Part shown: piece after piece, positions 32,868-46,075 of the stretch | How the letters are laid out: each line of letters opens with the position of its first letter | Numbering within the stretch: position 1 is the first letter of the stretch | Notes under the pieces: generated by a model | Told to the model about the DNA's origin: nothing | What the model saw: the letters and a program-made list of their open reading frames with translations, nothing else | Databases searched by the model: none | Made by a program: the position numbers and the translations under genes | Source: Halictus rubicundus | Lineage: Eukaryota; Arthropoda; Insecta; Hymenoptera; Halictidae | Direction: 5' to 3' | DNA length: 64,000 nt | Assembly (NCBI RefSeq): GCF_050948215.1 | Contig: NW_027488716.1 | Coordinates: forward strand, 372,001 to 436,000

Positions 32868-34150
32868 ATGGAAGACGATGAAAAGAAGACAAACCCCGTA
32901 CATGAGTACGGCCTACCTAACATGCACGAGAGTGCGAATCTAACCGGCTTACGAGAGCCAACCTAACACCAGCTCACGAGAGCCAAGCTAACCCCGTACA
33001 CGAGTACGGCCTACCTAACATGCACAAGAGTGCAAATCTAACCGGCTCACGAGAGCCAAACCTAAGACCAGCTCACGAGAGCCAAGCTAACCCCGCACAC
33101 GAGTGCGGCCTACCTAACATGCAGAAGAGTGCGAATCTAACCGGCTCACGAGAGCCAAACCTAAGACCAGCTCACGAGAGCCAAGCTAACCCCGCACACG
33201 AGTGCGGCCTACCTAATATGCAGAAGAGTGCGAATCTAACCAGCTCACGAGAGCCATCCTAAGACCAGCTCACGAGAGCCAAGCTAACCCCGCACACGAG
33301 TGCGGCCTACCTAACATGCACAAGAGTGCAAATCTAACCGGCTCACGAGAGCCAAACCTAAGACCAGCCCACGAGAGCCAAGCTAACCCCGCACACGAGT
33401 GCGGCCTACCTAATATGCAGAAGAGTGCGAATCTAACCAGCTCACGAGAGCCATCCTAAGACCAGCTCACGAGAGCCAAGCTAACCCCGCACACGAGTGC
33501 GGCCTACCTAATATGCAGAAGAGTGCGAATCTAACCAGCTCACGAGAGCCATCCTAAGACCAGCTCACGAGAGCCAAGCTAACCCCGCACACGAGTGCGG
33601 CCTACCTAACATGCAGAAGAGTGCAAATCTAACCGGCTCACGAGAGCCAAACCTAAGACCAGCTCACGAGAGCCAAGCTAACCCCGCACACGAGTGCGGC
33701 CTACCTAATATGCAGAAGAGTGCGAATCTAACCAGCTCACGAGAGCCATCCTAAGACCAGCTCACGAGAGCCAAGCTAACCCCGCACACGAGTGCGGCCT
33801 ACCTAACATGCACAAGAGTGCAAATCTAACCGGCTCACGAGAGCCAAACCTAAGACCAGCTCACGAGAGCCAAGCTAACCCCGCACACGAGTGCGGCCTA
33901 CCTAACATGCACAAGAGTGCAAATCTAACCGGCTCACGAGAGCCAAACCTAAGACCAGCTCACGAGAGCCAAGCTAACCCCGCACACGAGTGCGGCCTAC
34001 CTATCACGCACAAGAGTGCAAATCTAACCGGCTCACGAGAGCCAAACCTAAGACCAGCTCACGAGAGCCAAGCTAACCCCGCACACGAGTGCGGCCTACC
34101 TATCACGCACAAGAGTGCGAAATCTAACCGGCTCACGAGAGCCAAACTAA
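32868..34150 (+). repeat. 99-bp array 3 (13 repeats)
   Basis: Longest array. Many 98-bp variants with GAGCCATCCTAAG break the reading frame. Confidence 0.9.
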
Positions 34151-34964
34151 CCCTTTTTCATTGAATGAAAAGGTATTCTGAAACAAAAACTGCGTGTTTC
34201 GATTAATAATTGAAAGAGAGCTGCCTTGAAGGTGAAGATGGGCCAAGAGTAAACAAGGAGAGCATTGAAGGACCTTCAGCTCATCCCGAGGTAGCCTAAA
34301 GTAAATTCAGACACAGTTCAATTACATACACAAGTTTTTATAACTAGCAAGTCTTAAATTCTATTTTCAAATGTTATCGCAAAGTTATAAATGAGCATTT
34401 GTAAGATTACTAGAGGTTCTTACAAATAGAGAATAATACCGATTGCCCGGGTCTCACCACGAGGAGGTTGCTGCGCAAGAGACCCGAAAGGAAGCCAGAA
34501 CGAATTCAATACGCTTCCTTCTGACTCCCTTTCTTACAACGACGATTTACTATCTTATCAACTAAATTTCGCAGTTCGCTAAATGGGAAAGATTACTTTT
34601 CCACAGACGGAAAAGGTCACTTTACCATTTAGCGTATATCGAGTAATTATTGCGGAGTAAAAGGTGTGAATCGAAGAAGAAGTCTCCGATTCACGGGAGA
34701 TGAAAAACGAATCAGGCAGAAGGCTCAGAGTCGCGAGGCAACAATAAAATAATCAGAGCAGAAGGCTATGACCCAAATCAACTAGCGAATTTAACAAACT
34801 GAGTCTAACACAATAATTGCTCGACAACTAATACTAACTTATAAATAATGTGAAATCTTCGATCGATGCGGTGTCTTCGTTCGACGATAACTTTGCTCAC
34901 ATCTGTTATCCTTTATCTGAAACAGACTAATAATAATTAGACACAATAAAATCAAGGAACCAAA

Positions 34965-36049
34965 ATGGAAGACGATGAAAAGAAGACAAACCCCGTACAT
35001 GAGTACGGCCTACCTAACATGCACGAGAGTGCGAATCTAACCGGCTTACGAGAGCCAACCTAACACCAGCTCACGAGAGCCAAGCTAACCCCGTACACGA
35101 GTACGGCCTACCTAACATGCACAAGAGTGCAAATCTAACCGGCTCACGAGAGCCAAACCTAAGACCAGCTCACGAGAGCCAAGCTAACCCCGCACACGAG
35201 TGCGGCCTACCTAACATGCAGAAGAGTGCGAATCTAACCGACTCACGAGAGCCAAACCTAAGACCAGCTCACGAGAGCCAAGCTAACCCCGCACACGAGT
35301 GCGGCCTACCTAATATGCAGAAGAGTGCGAATCTAACCAGCTCACGAGAGCCATCCTAAGACCAGCTCACGAGAGCCAAGCTAACCCCGCACACGAGTGC
35401 GGCCTACCTAACATGCACAAGAGTGCAAATCTAACCGGCTCACGAGAGCCAAACCTAAGACCAGCTCACGAGAGCCAAGCTAACCCCGCACACGAGTGCG
35501 GCCTACCTAATATGCAGAAGAGTGCGAATCTAACCAGCTCACGAGAGCCATCCTAAGACCAGCTCACGAGAGCCAAGCTAACCCCGCACACGAGTGCGGC
35601 CTACCTAATATGCAGAAGAGTGCGAATCTAACCAGCTCACGAGAGCCATCCTAAGACCAGCTCACGAGAGCCAAGCTAACCCCGCACACGAGTGCGGCCT
35701 ACCTAATATGCAGAAGAGTGCGAATCTAACCAGCTCACGAGAGCCATCCTAAGACCAGCTCACGAGAGCCAAGCTAACCCCGCACACGAGTGCGGCCTAC
35801 CTAACATGCACAAGAGTGCAAATCTAACCGGCTCACGAGAGCCAAACCTAAGACCAGCTCACGAGAGCCAAGCTAACCCCGCACACGAGTGCGGCCTACC
35901 TAACATGCACAAGAGTGCAAATCTAACCGGCTCACGAGAGCCAAACCTAAGACCAGCTCACGAGAGCCAAGCTAACCCCGCACACGAGTGCGGCCTACCT
36001 ATCACGCACAAGAGTGCGAAATCTAACCGGCTCACGAGAGCCAAACTAA
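34965..36049 (+). repeat. 99-bp array 4 (11 repeats)
   Basis: Flanked by long-type spacers (34151-34964 and 36050-36863). Contains a rare GACTCACGAGAGCC variant shared with array 5, showing common descent. Confidence 0.9.
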
Positions 36050-36863
36050 CCCTTTTTCATTGAATGAAAAGGTATTCTGAAACAAAAACTGCGTGTTTCG
36101 ATTAATAATTGAAAGAGAGCTGCCTTGAAGGTGAAGATGGGCCAAGAGTAAACAAGGAGAGCATTGAAGGACCTTCAGCTCATCCCGAGGTAGCCTAAAG
36201 TAAATTCAGACACAGTTCAATTACATACACAAGTTTTTATAACTAGCAAGTCTTAAATTCTATTTTCAAATGTTATCGCAAAGTTATAAATGAGCATTTG
36301 TAAGATTACTAGAGGTTCTTACAAATAGAGAATAATACCGATTGCCCGGGTCTCACCACGAGGAGGTTGCTGCGCAAGAGACCCGAAAGGAAGCCAGAAC
36401 GAATTCAATACGCTTCCTTCTGACTCCCTTTCTTACAACGACGATTTACTATCTTATCAACTAAATTTCGCAGTTCGCTAAATGGGAAAGATTACTTTTC
36501 CACAGACGGAAAAGGTCACTTTACCATTTAGCGTATATCGAGTAATTATTGCGGAGTAAAAGGTGTGAATCGAAGAAGAAGTCTCCGATTCACGGGAGAT
36601 GAAAAACGAATCAGGCAGAAGGCTCTGAGTCGCGAGGCAACAATAAAATAATCAGAGCAGAAGGCTATGACCCAAATCAACTAGCGAATTTAACAAACTG
36701 AGTCTAACACAATAATTGCTCGACAACTAATACTAACTTATAAATAATGTGAAATCTTCGATCGATGCGGTGTCTTCGTTCGACGATAACTTTGCTCACA
36801 TCTGTTATCCTTTATCTGAAACAGACTAATAATAATTAGACACAATAAAATCAAGGAACCAAA

Positions 36864-38046
36864 ATGGAAGACGATGAAAAGAAGACAAACCCCGTACATG
36901 AGTACGGCCTACCTAACATGCACGAGAGTGCGAATCTAACCGGCTTACGAGAGCCAACCTAACACCAGCTCACGAGAGCCAAGCTAACCCCGTACACGAG
37001 TACGGCCTACCTAACATGCACAAGAGTGCAAATCTAATCGGCTCACGAGAGCCAAACCTAAGACCAGCTCACGAGAGCCAAGCTAACCCCGCACACGAGT
37101 GCGGCCTACCTAACATGCAGAAGAGTGCGAATCTAACCGACTCACGAGAGCCAAACCTAAGACCAGCTCACGAGAGCCAAGCTAACCCCGCACACGAGTG
37201 CGGCCTACCTAATATGCAGAAGAGTGCGAATCTAACCAGCTCACGAGAGCCATCCTAAGACCAGCTCACGAGAGCCAAGCTAACCCCGCACACGAGTGCG
37301 GCCTACCTAACATGCACAAGAGTGCAAATCTAACCGGCTCACGAGAGCCATCCTAAGACCAGCTCACGAGAGCCAAGCTAACCCCGCACACGAGTGCGGC
37401 CTACCTAACATGCACAAGAGTGCAAATCTAACCGGCTCACGAGAGCCAAACCTAAGACCAGCTCACGAGAGCCAAGCTAACCCCGCACACGAGTGCGGCC
37501 TACCTAATATGCAGAAGAGTGCGAATCTAACCAGCTCACGAGAGCCATCCTAAGACCAGCTCACGAGAGCCAAGCTAACCCCGCACACGAGTGCGGCCTA
37601 CCTAATATGCAGAAGAGTGCGAATCTAACCAGCTCACGAGAGCCATCCTAAGACCAGCTCACGAGAGCCAAGCTAACCCTGCACACGAGTGCGGCCTACC
37701 TAATATGCAGAAGAGTGCGAATCTAACCAGCTCACGAGAGCCATCCTAAGACCAGCTCACGAGAGCCAAGCTAACCCCGCACACGAGTGCGGCCTACCTA
37801 ACATGCACAAGAGTGCAAATCTAACCGGCTCACGAGAGCCAAACCTAAGACCAGCTCACGAGAGCCAAGCTAACCCCGCACACGAGTGCGGCCTACCTAA
37901 CATGCACAAGAGTGCAAATCTAACCGGCTCACGAGAGCCAAACCTAAGACCAGCTCACGAGAGCCAAGCTAACCCCGCACACGAGTGCGGCCTACCTATC
38001 ACGCACAAGAGTGCGAAATCTAACCGGCTCACGAGAGCCAAACTAA
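36864..38046 (+). repeat. 99-bp array 5 (12 repeats)
   Basis: Same order as array 4 with one added repeat. It carries private changes such as CTAATCGGCTC at 37034 and CCTGCACACGAG at 37679. Confidence 0.9.
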
Positions 38047-38860
38047 CCCTTTTTCATTGAATGAAAAGGTATTCTGAAACAAAAACTGCGTGTTTCGATT
38101 AATAATTGAAAGAGAGCTGCCTTGAAGGTGAAGATGGGCCAAGAGTAAACAAGGAGAGCATTGAAGGACCTTCAGCTCATCCCGAGGTAGCCTAAAGTAA
38201 ATTCAGACACAGTTCAATTACATACACAAGTTTTTATAACTAGCAAGTCTTAAATTCTATTTTCAAATGTTATCGCAAAGTTATAAATGAGCATTTGTAA
38301 GATTACTAGAGGTTCTTACAAATAGAGAATAATACCGATTGCCCGGGTCTCACCACGAGGAGGTTGCTGCGCAAGAGACCCGAAAGGAAGCCAGAACGAA
38401 TTCAATACGCTTCCTTCTGACTCCCTTTCTTACAACGACGATTTACTATCTTATCAACTAAATTTCGCAGTTCGCTAAATGGGAAAGATTACTTTTCCAC
38501 AGACGGAAAAGGTCACTTTACCATTTAGCGTATATCGAGTAATTATTGCGGAGTAAAAGGTGTGAATCGAAGAAGAAGTCTCCGATTCACGGGAGATGAA
38601 AAACGAATCAGGCAGAAGGCTCTGAGTCGCGAGGCAACAATAAAATAATCAGAGCAGAAGGCTATGACCCAAATCAACTAGCGAATTTAACAAACTGAGT
38701 CTAACACAATAATTGCTCGACAACTAATACTAACTTATAAATAATGTTAAATCTTTGATCGATGCGGTGTCTTCGTTCGACGATAACTTTGCTCACATCT
38801 GTTATCCTTTATCTGAAACAGACTAATAATAATTAGACACAATAAAATCAAGGAACCAAA

Positions 38861-39650
38861 ATGGAAGACGATGAAAAGAAGACAAACCCCGTACATGAGT
38901 ACGGCCTACCTAACATGCACAAGAGTGCAAATCTAACCGGCTCACGAGAGCCAAACCTAAGACCAGCTCACGAGAGCCAAGCTAACCCCGCACACGAGTG
39001 CGGCCTACCTAATATGCAGAAGAGTGCGAATCTAACCAGCTCACGAGAGCCATCCTAAGACCAGCTCACGAGAGCCAAGCTAACCCCGCACACGAGTGCG
39101 GCCTACCTAATATGCAGAAGAGTGCGAATCTAACCAGCTCACGAGAGCCATCCTAAGACCAGCTCACGAGAGCCAAGCTAACCCCGCACACGAGTGCGGC
39201 CTACCTAACATGCAGAAGAGTGCAAATCTAACCGGCTCACGAGAGCCAAACCTAAGACCAGCTCACGAGAGCCAAGCTAACCCCGCACACGAGTGCGGCC
39301 TACCTAATATGCAGAAGAGTGCGAATCTAACCAGCTCACGAGAGCCATCCTAAGACCAGCTCACGAGAGCCAAGCTAACCCCGCACACGAGTGCGGCCTA
39401 CCTAACATGCACAAGAGTGCAAATCTAACCGGCTCACGAGAGCCAAACCTAAGACCAGCTCACGAGAGCCAAGCTAACCCCGCACACGAGTGCGGCCTAC
39501 CTAACATGCACAAGAGTGCAAATCTAACCGGCTCACGAGAGCCAAACCTAAGACCAGCTCACGAGAGCCAAGCTAACCCCGCACACGAGTGCGGCCTACC
39601 TATCACGCACAAGAGTGCGAAATCTAACCGGCTCACGAGAGCCAAACTAA
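38861..39650 (+). repeat. 99-bp array 6 (8 repeats)
   Basis: Together with its upstream spacer this is nearly identical to unit 7. Both share GTTAAATCTTTGATCGATG in the spacer, where all others have GTGAAATCTTCGATCG. Confidence 0.9.
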
Positions 39651-40464
39651 CCCTTTTTCATTGAATGAAAAGGTATTCTGAAACAAAAACTGCGTGTTTC
39701 GATTAATAATTGAAAGAGAGCTGCCTTGAAGGTGAAGATGGGCCAAGAGTAAACAAGGAGAGCATTGAAGGACCTTCAGCTCATCCCGAGGTAGCCTAAA
39801 GTAAATTCAGACACAGTTCAATTACATACACAAGTTTTTATAACTAGCAAGTCTTAAATTCTATTTTCAAATGTTATCGCAAAGTTATAAATGAGCATTT
39901 GTAAGATTACTAGAGGTTCTTACAAATAGAGAATAATACCGATTGCCCGGGTCTCACCACGAGGAGGTTGCTGCGCAAGAGACCCGAAAGGAAGCCAGAA
40001 CGAATTCAATACGCTTCCTTCTGACTCCCTTTCTTACAACGACGATTTACTATCTTATCAACTAAATTTCGCAGTTCGCTAAATGGGAAAGATTACTTTT
40101 CCACAGACGGAAAAGGTCACTTTACCATTTAGCGTATATCGAGTAATTATTGCGGAGTAAAAGGTGTGAATCGAAGAAGAAGTCTCCGATTCACGGGAGA
40201 TGAAAAACGAATCAGGCAGAAGGCTCTGAGTCGCGAGGCAACAATAAAATAATCAGAGCAGAAGGCTATGACCCAAATCAACTAGCGAATTTAACAAACT
40301 GAGTCTAACACAATAATTGCTCGACAACTAATACTAACTTATAAATAATGTTAAATCTTTGATCGATGCGGTGTCTTCGTTCGACGATAACTTTGCTCAC
40401 ATCTGTTATCCTTTATCTGAAACAGACTAATAATAATTAGACACAATAAAATCAAGGAACCAAA

Positions 40465-41254
40465 ATGGAAGACGATGAAAAGAAGACAAACCCCGTACAT
40501 GAGTACGGCCTACCTAACATGCACAAGAGTGCAAATCTAACCGGCTCACGAGAGCCAAACCTAAGACCAGCTCACGAGAGCCAAGCTAACCCCGCACACG
40601 AGTGCGGCCTACCTAATATGCAGAAGAGTGCGAATCTAACCAGCTCACGAGAGCCATCCTAAGACCAGCTCACGAGAGCCAAGCTAACCCCGCACACGAG
40701 TGCGGCCTACCTAATATGCAGAAGAGTGCGAATCTAACCAGCTCACGAGAGCCATCCTAAGACCAGCTCACGAGAGCCAAGCTAACCCCGCACACGAGTG
40801 CGGCCTACCTAACATGCAGAAGAGTGCAAATCTAACCGGCTCACGAGAGCCAAACCTAAGACCAGCTCACGAGAGCCAAGCTAACCCCGCACACGAGTGC
40901 GGCCTACCTAATATGCAGAAGAGTGCGAATCTAACCAGCTCACGAGAGCCATCCTAAGACCAGCTCACGAGAGCCAAGCTAACCCCGCACACGAGTGCGG
41001 CCTACCTAACATGCACAAGAGTGCAAATCTAACCGGCTCACGAGAGCCAAACCTAAGACCAGCTCACGAGAGCCAAGCTAACCCCGCACACGAGTGCGGC
41101 CTACCTAACATGCACAAGAGTGCAAATCTAACCGGCTCACGAGAGCCAAACCTAAGACCAGCTCACGAGAGCCAAGCTAACCCCGCACACGAGTGCGGCC
41201 TACCTATCACGCACAAGAGTGCGAAATCTAACCGGCTCACGAGAGCCAAACTAA
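40465..41254 (+). repeat. 99-bp array 7 (8 repeats)
   Basis: Copy of array 6, shifted by exactly 1604 bp; I saw no difference between them on reading. Confidence 0.9.
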
Positions 41255-41493
41255 CCCTTTTTCATTGAATGAAAAGGTATTCTGAAACAAAAACTGCGTG
41301 TTTCGATTAATAATTGAAAGAGAGCTGCCTTGAAGGTGAAGATGGGCCAAGAGTAAACAAGGAGAGCATTGAAGGACCTTCAGCTCATCCCGAGGTAGCC
41401 TAAAGTAAATTCAGACACAGTTCAATTACATACACAAGTTTTTATAACTAGCAAGTCTTAAATTCTATTTTCAAATGTTATCGCAAAGTTAAG

Positions 41494-41530
41494 AGAGAAT
41501 AATATCGAGCTAATAGCTGCTCATTTATAA
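41494..41530 (-). repeat. inverted 37-bp spacer segment
   Basis: AGAGAATAATATCGAGC to TGCTCATTTATAA is the exact reverse complement of 29467-29503 in spacer 1, at the equivalent place in the spacer. Confidence 0.85.
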
Positions 41531-41692
41531 GATTACTAGAGGTTCTTACAAATAGAGAATAATACCGATTGCCCGGGTCTCACCACGAGGAGGTTGCTGC
41601 GCAAGAGACCCGAAAGGAAGCCAGAACGAATTCAATACGCTTCCTTCTGACTCCCTTTCTTACAACGACGATTTACTATCTTATCAACTAAA

Positions 41693-42755
41693 GGGCCTAG
41701 CCGATTAAGATGGTCAAAACTGCCCTTAGAGGTTTTTCAATGATTAATGAACCATTCGAAAGCTGACCCAGAAAAACCCCTCTGAGCCAAATTTCAACCC
41801 CCTATCTTGCCTGTGAGGGTAGTTACAGGGTAAAGGGCCAAGCCGATTAAGATGGTCAAAACTGCCCTTAGAGGTTTTTCAATGATTAATGAACCATTCG
41901 AAAGCTGACCCAGAAAAACCCCTCTGAGCAAAATTTCAACCCCCTATCTTGCTCGTGAGGGTAGTTATAGGGTAAATTAGATTTCGCGCTTTTCCGCGCA
42001 TTTCCCACACTCTGATGCTTCCTAAAATTCTGAAAAAAATGTGGCATATTTTGGATCCTAAGGCAGATTTTTGAGAATTTTTTCAGATTTTTTTCTTGCA
42101 AACTGTGGTCGCAAAAAATGAAAAACCTCCAAAAAATCGGAAAAATGTACATTTCTCAAAAATATGAAAACATGCTATTTTGCTGTTTAGTGCCCCGATA
42201 AAGTACCATAACAGGCAGTGTCCTCAATTTTTTTTAGATTTTTTCTTGTGGGCACTTTTTGTCCAGACAAGAAAAACCGAATTTTTCCGCCGTTTCTGCT
42301 ATTTGGAGGAAAGTTACACTTGTTGGTTTTATCGCAGGTATATATTAAGTCATTTTAAACATTATTACATTGAAACAAGTAAGTGTTTGACCTAAGAAAT
42401 GTTTTAAGAGAAAAAATGGATTGTATTTTGTGCAGTATATACTAGAATGTTCGTAACGTTTACAAGATCGCCGGTTGGCACAGCGGTTAGGGCGTCGGAC
42501 TACGGAGCGGATACGCTGGTGTTCGAATCCCGTCGGTGGGAAAGTTTTTTTTCCATACGTCATCTTTATTTTTTCAATTTCTTATATGGTTTATTCATGT
42601 GATTTTAACAATATTTTTTTAATGTTTTAAAAATATTGAGGTAACATTTTGAACTAACTTTTATTTATATCACTCCGATTTTACTTCGAATTTAATGATA
42701 TTATTTTCTCGGATTAGGCAATAAATTAATATTTATATTATTGTGTTCGTCCACG
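41693..42755 (+). mobile_element. composite repeat with tRNA-Arg-like region, copy 1
   Basis: It interrupts spacer 8 between ACTAAA and TTTCGCAG, which are contiguous in other units. It starts with two tandem 142-bp copies (41693-41834, 41835-41976) beginning GGGCC(T/A)AGCCGATTAAG. About 490 bp follow, then a tRNA-like region (42466-42540) and an AT-rich tail. Copy 2 is at 48448-49262. Copy 3, at 50829-51145 on the minus strand, holds only the tRNA-like half and tail. No transposase or reverse transcriptase is encoded. Confidence 0.8.
42466..42540 (+). repeat. tRNA-Arg(ACG)-derived SINE head, copy 1
   Basis: A-box TGGCACAGCGG (42476-42486) and B-box GTTCGAATCC (42521-42530) are correctly spaced. 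The anticodon-loop-like CTACGGA matches tRNA-Arg(ACG). The acceptor, anticodon and T stems do not pair well, so it is tRNA-derived rather than a working tRNA. Confidence 0.75.
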
Positions 42756-43154
42756 ATTTCGCAGTTCGCTAAATGGGAAAGATTACTTTTCCACAGACGG
42801 AAAAGGTCACTTTACCATTTAGCGTATATCGAGTAATTATTGCGGAGTAAAAGGTGTGAATCGGAGAAGAAGTCTCCGATTCACGGGAGATGAAAAACGA
42901 ATCAGGCAGAAGGCTCTGAGTCGCGAGGCAACAATAAAATAATCAGAGCAGAAGGCTATGACCCAAATCAACTAGCGAATTTAACAAACTGAGTCTAACA
43001 CAATAATTGCTCGACAACTAATACTAACTTATAAATAATGTGAAATCTTCGATCGATGCGGTGTCTTCGTTCGACGATAACTTTGCTCACATCTGTTATC
43101 CTTTATCTGAAACAGACTAATAATAATTAGACACAATAAAATCAAGGAACCAAA

Positions 43155-44311
43155 ATGGAAGACGATGAAAAGAAGACAAACCCCGTACATGAGTACGGCC
43201 TACCTAACATGCACGAGAATGCGAATCTAACCGGCTTACGAGAGCCAACCTAACACCAGCTCACGAGAGCCAAGCTAACCCCGTACACGAGTACGGCCTA
43301 CCTAACATGCACAAGAGTGCAAATCTAACCGGCTCACGAGAGCCAAACCTAAGACCAGCTCACGAGAGCCAAGCTAACCCCGCACACGAGTGCGGCCTAC
43401 CTAACATGCAGAAGAGTGCAAATCTAACCGGCTCACGAGAACCAAACCTAAGACCAGCTCACGAGAGCCAAGCTAACCCCGCACACGAGTGCGGCCTACC
43501 TAACATGCACAAGAGTGCAAATCTAACCGGCTCACGAGAGCCAAACATAAGACCAGCTCACGAGAGCCAAGCTAACCCCGCACACGAGTGCGGCCTACCT
43601 AATATGCAGAAGAGTGCGAATCTAACCAGCTCACGAGAGCCATCCTAAGACCAGCTCACGAGAGCCAAGCTAACCCCGCACACGAGTGCGGCCTACCTAA
43701 CATGCAGAAGAGTGCAAATCTAACCGGCTCACGAGAGCCAAACCTAAGACCAGCTCACGAGAGCCAAGCTAACCCCGCACACGAGTGCGGCCTACCTAAC
43801 ATGCACAAGAGTGCAAATCTAACCGGCTCACGAGAGCCAAACCTAAGACCAGCTCACGAGAGCCAAGCTAACCCCGCACACGAGTGCGGCCTACCTAATA
43901 TGCAGAAGAGTGCGAATCTAACCAGCTCACGAGAGCCATCCTAAGACCAGCTCACGAGAGCCAAGCTAACCCCGCACACGAGTGCGGCCTACCTAATATG
44001 CAGAAGAGTGCGAATCTAACCAGCTCACGAGAGCCATCCTAAGACCAGCTCACGAGAGCCAAGCTAACCCCGCACACGAGTGCGGCCTACCTAACATGCA
44101 CAAGAGTGCAAATCTAACCGGCTCACGAGAGCCAAGCTAACCCCGCACACGAGTGCGGCCTACCTAATATGCAGAAGAGTGCGAATCTAACCAGCTCACG
44201 AGAGCCATCCTAAGACCAGCTCACGAGAGCCAAGCTAACCCCGCACACGAGTGCGGCCTACCTATCACGCACAAGAGTGCGAAATCTAACCGGCTCACGA
44301 GAGCCAAACTA
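43155..44311 (+). repeat. 99-bp array 8 (about 12 repeats)
   Basis: Includes one repeat shortened by about 50 bp near 44130, where two of the four subunits are lost. Confidence 0.88.
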
Positions 44312-44982
44312 ACTCTTTTTCATTGAATGAAAAGGTATTCTGAAACAAAAACTGCGTGTTTCGATTAATAATTGAAAGAGAGCTGCCTTGAAGGTGAAGA
44401 TGGGCCAAGAGTAAACAAGGAGAGCATTGAAGGACCTTCAGCTCATCCCGAGGTAGCCTAAAGTAAATTCAGACACAGTTCAATTACATACACAAGTTTT
44501 TATAACTAGCAAGTCTTAAATTCTATTTTCAAATGTTATCGCAAAGTTATAAATGAGCAGCTATTAGCTCGATATTATTCTCTATTTCGCAGTTCGCTAA
44601 ATGGGAAAGATTACTTTTCCACAGACGGAAAAGGTCACTTTACCATTTAGCGTATATCGAGTAATTATTGCGGAGTAAAAGGTGTGAATCGGAGAAGAAG
44701 TCTCCGATTCACGGGAGATGAAAAACGAATCAGGCAGAAGGCTCTGAGTCGCGAGGCAACAATAAAATAATCAGAGCAGAAGGCTATGACCCAAATCAAC
44801 TAGCGAATTTAACAAACTGAGTCTAACACAATAATTGCTCGACAACTAATACTAACTTATAAATAATGTGAAATCTTCGATCGATGCGGTGTCTTCGTTC
44901 GACGATAACTTTGCTCACATCTGTTATCCTTTATCTGAAACAGACTAATAATAATTAGACACAATAAAATCAAGGAACCAAA

Positions 44983-46075
44983 ATGGAAGACGATGAAAAG
45001 AAGACAAACCCCGTACATGAGTACGGCCTACCTAACATGCACGAGAATGCGAATCTAACCGGCTTACGAGAGCCAACCTAACACCAGCTCACGAGAGCCA
45101 AGCTAACCCCGTACACGAGTACGGCCTACCTAACATGCACAAGAGTGCAAATCTAACCGGCTCACGAGAGCCAAACCTAAGACCAGCTCACGAGAGCCAA
45201 GCTAACCCCGCACACGAGTGCGGCCTACCTAACATGCAGAAGAGTGCAAATCTAACCGGCTCACGAGAGCCAAACCTAAGACCAGCTCACGAGAGCCAAG
45301 CTAACCCCGTACACGAGTACGGCCTACCTAACATGCACAAGAGTGCAAATCTAACCGGCTCACGAGAGCCAAACCTAAGACCAGCTCACGAGAGCCAAGC
45401 TAACCCCGCACACGAGTGCGGCCTACCTAACATGCAGAAGAGTGCAAATCTAACCGGCTCACGAGAGCCAAACCTAAGACCAGCTCACGAGAGCCAAGCT
45501 AACCCCGCACACGAGTGCGGCCTACCTAACATGCAGAAGAGTGCAAATCTAACCGGCTCACGAGAGCCAAACCTAAGACCAGCTCACGAGAGCCAAGCTA
45601 ACCCCGTACACGAGTACGGCCTACCTAACATGCACAAGAGTGCAAATCTAACCGGCTCACGAGAGCCAAACCTAAGACCAGCTCACGAGAGCCAAGCTAA
45701 CCCCGCACACGAGTGCGGCCTACCTAACATGCAGAAGAGTGCAAATCTAACCGGCTCACGAGAGCCAAACCTAAGACCAGCTCACGAGAGCCAAGCTAAC
45801 CCCGCACACGAGTGCGGCCTACCTAACATGCAGAAGAGTGCAAATCTAACCGGCTCACGAGAGCCAAACCTAAGACCAGCTCACGAGAGCCAAGCTAACC
45901 CCGCACACGAGTGCGGCCTACCTAATATGCAGAAGAGTGCGAATCTAACCAGCTCACGAGAGCCATCCTAAGACCAGCTCACGAGAGCCAAGCTAACCCC
46001 GCACACGAGTGCGGCCTACCTATCACGCACAAGAGTGCGAAATCTAACCGGCTCACGAGAGCCAAACTAACCCCG
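44983..46075 (+). repeat. 99-bp array 9 (11 repeats), last of the block
   Basis: Mostly 99-bp forms, so a 278-codon repeat-peptide frame is open (45135-45971). It ends with CCGTACACAAGTACGG, a loop variant, and then non-satellite DNA. Confidence 0.9.

Noticed and set aside
41886..42152. Conserved 88-codon frame in the composite repeat (also 48499-48765)
   Set aside because: Conserved only because the two DNA copies are near-identical; composition and lack of motif do not suggest a protein.
42466..42540. Functional tRNA-Arg gene
   Set aside because: A- and B-boxes are present but acceptor, anticodon and T stems do not pair; the same sequence recurs in three dispersed repeats.
45135..45971. 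278-codon repeat protein
   Set aside because: The frame exists only because the repeat is 99 bp; 98-bp variants break it in most arrays, and hairpin pairing explains the sequence better than coding.
29902..46075. CRISPR-like array of palindromic repeats
   Set aside because: The repeats are contiguous with no unique spacers, there are no cas genes, and the surroundings are animal DNA.
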